Shown here: positions 15,356-15,472 of the stretch, in pieces | Position numbering within the stretch: the stretch's first letter is position 1 | How the letters are laid out: each line of letters opens with the position of its first letter | NCBI GenBank assembly: GCA_014377145.1 | Contig: JACMQE010000125.1 | Span: forward strand, 1 to 15,472 | DNA: 15,472 nucleotides | From: Glaciimonas sp. | Lineage (GTDB): Bacteria; Pseudomonadota; Gammaproteobacteria; Burkholderiales; Burkholderiaceae | Reading direction: 5' to 3' | The notes under the pieces: generated by a model | What the model saw: only the letters and a program-made list of their open reading frames with translations | What the model was told of the DNA's origin: nothing | The model's database searches: none | Made by a program: the position numbers and the translations under genes

Positions 15356-15472
15356 TGTCGTTAGAAAAGAAAGACTCTTCGCTGCGAATTTTTGACATTA
15401 AAGTCCCAATCCGTCGTCGCGCAGTCTGATATTTCATCTGCAACCGCTCCACCTTCAATGCAACGGTCGGCA
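15338..15472 (-). CDS. Possible C-terminus of a small coiled-coil protein (partial)
   Basis: The reverse strand is open from the window edge to a TAA near 15340 and reads, in part, LKVERLQMKYQTARRRIGTL followed by MSKIRSEESFF. The basic, heptad-like pattern resembles the end of small ZapB/TIGR02449-like coiled-coil proteins found in betaproteobacteria, but only about 40 residues are visible. The sequence beyond the window would decide it. It could be chance, or the end of another pseudogene. Confidence 0.3.

Noticed and set aside
1..15472. CRISPR arrays, tRNA or rRNA genes, prophage or defence systems
   Set aside because: No spaced direct repeats, cloverleaf or rRNA sequence, integrase, or recognisable nuclease or toxin genes were seen.

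Overview
The window looks like chromosomal DNA of a betaproteobacterium, most likely Burkholderiales and possibly Oxalobacteraceae-like. This rests on recognisable family sequences (EttA, RarD, HisC, ArgP/LysE), moderate base composition and Gram-negative lipoprotein genes; no rRNA or tRNA is present to confirm it. Its main property is heavy but patchy gene decay. Five genes look intact: a ChaA-type antiporter, RarD, an ArgP-like regulator, a LysE/ArgO exporter and a YbjJ-like MFS transporter. About ten further loci are clearly recognisable but broken by frameshifts, nonsense codons and deletions.

Layout. 39-1121 holds the ChaA-type antiporter. 1272-1697 is a small AT-rich ORF ending in a scrap of an AraC-type DNA-binding domain. 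1812-2893 is a decayed lipoprotein glycerophosphodiester phosphodiesterase, which runs directly into the reverse-strand remnant of a GGDEF-EAL gene (2890-3571). A lone terminal repeat of a small transposable element sits at 3662, followed by an internally deleted Bcr/CflA drug-efflux gene (3768-4070) and intact rarD (4188-5084). A 66-bp MITE-like element (5229-5294) lies just upstream of a heavily mutated ettA (5327-about 7000). Then come a decayed reverse-strand EamA transporter (7101-7950) and a divergently placed, decayed LysR regulator (8141-9047), probably once a regulator-transporter pair.

8989-10786 is the best-preserved functional unit: argP (reverse) and lysE (forward), divergently transcribed. 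Their intergenic region carries a 130-bp MITE-like element, a perfect 15-bp tandem duplication and an ideal LysR-type operator (ATAAG-N5-CTTAT). 10967-11726 is a reverse-strand MscS-type channel that lost its pore helix. 12047-13102 is a broken hisC bracketed by possible ends of the same element family. 13274-14425 is the intact YbjJ-like MFS transporter. 14627-15355 is a META/DUF4377 lipoprotein split over several frames. The window ends in what may be the C-terminus of a small coiled-coil gene on the reverse strand.

I found no defence system, CRISPR array, prophage or biosynthetic cluster. The more notable signals are a TA-flanked MITE-like family that recurs beside pseudogenes and in the argP-lysE promoter region, and a record of deletion-driven decay in a genome that still keeps intact transporters.
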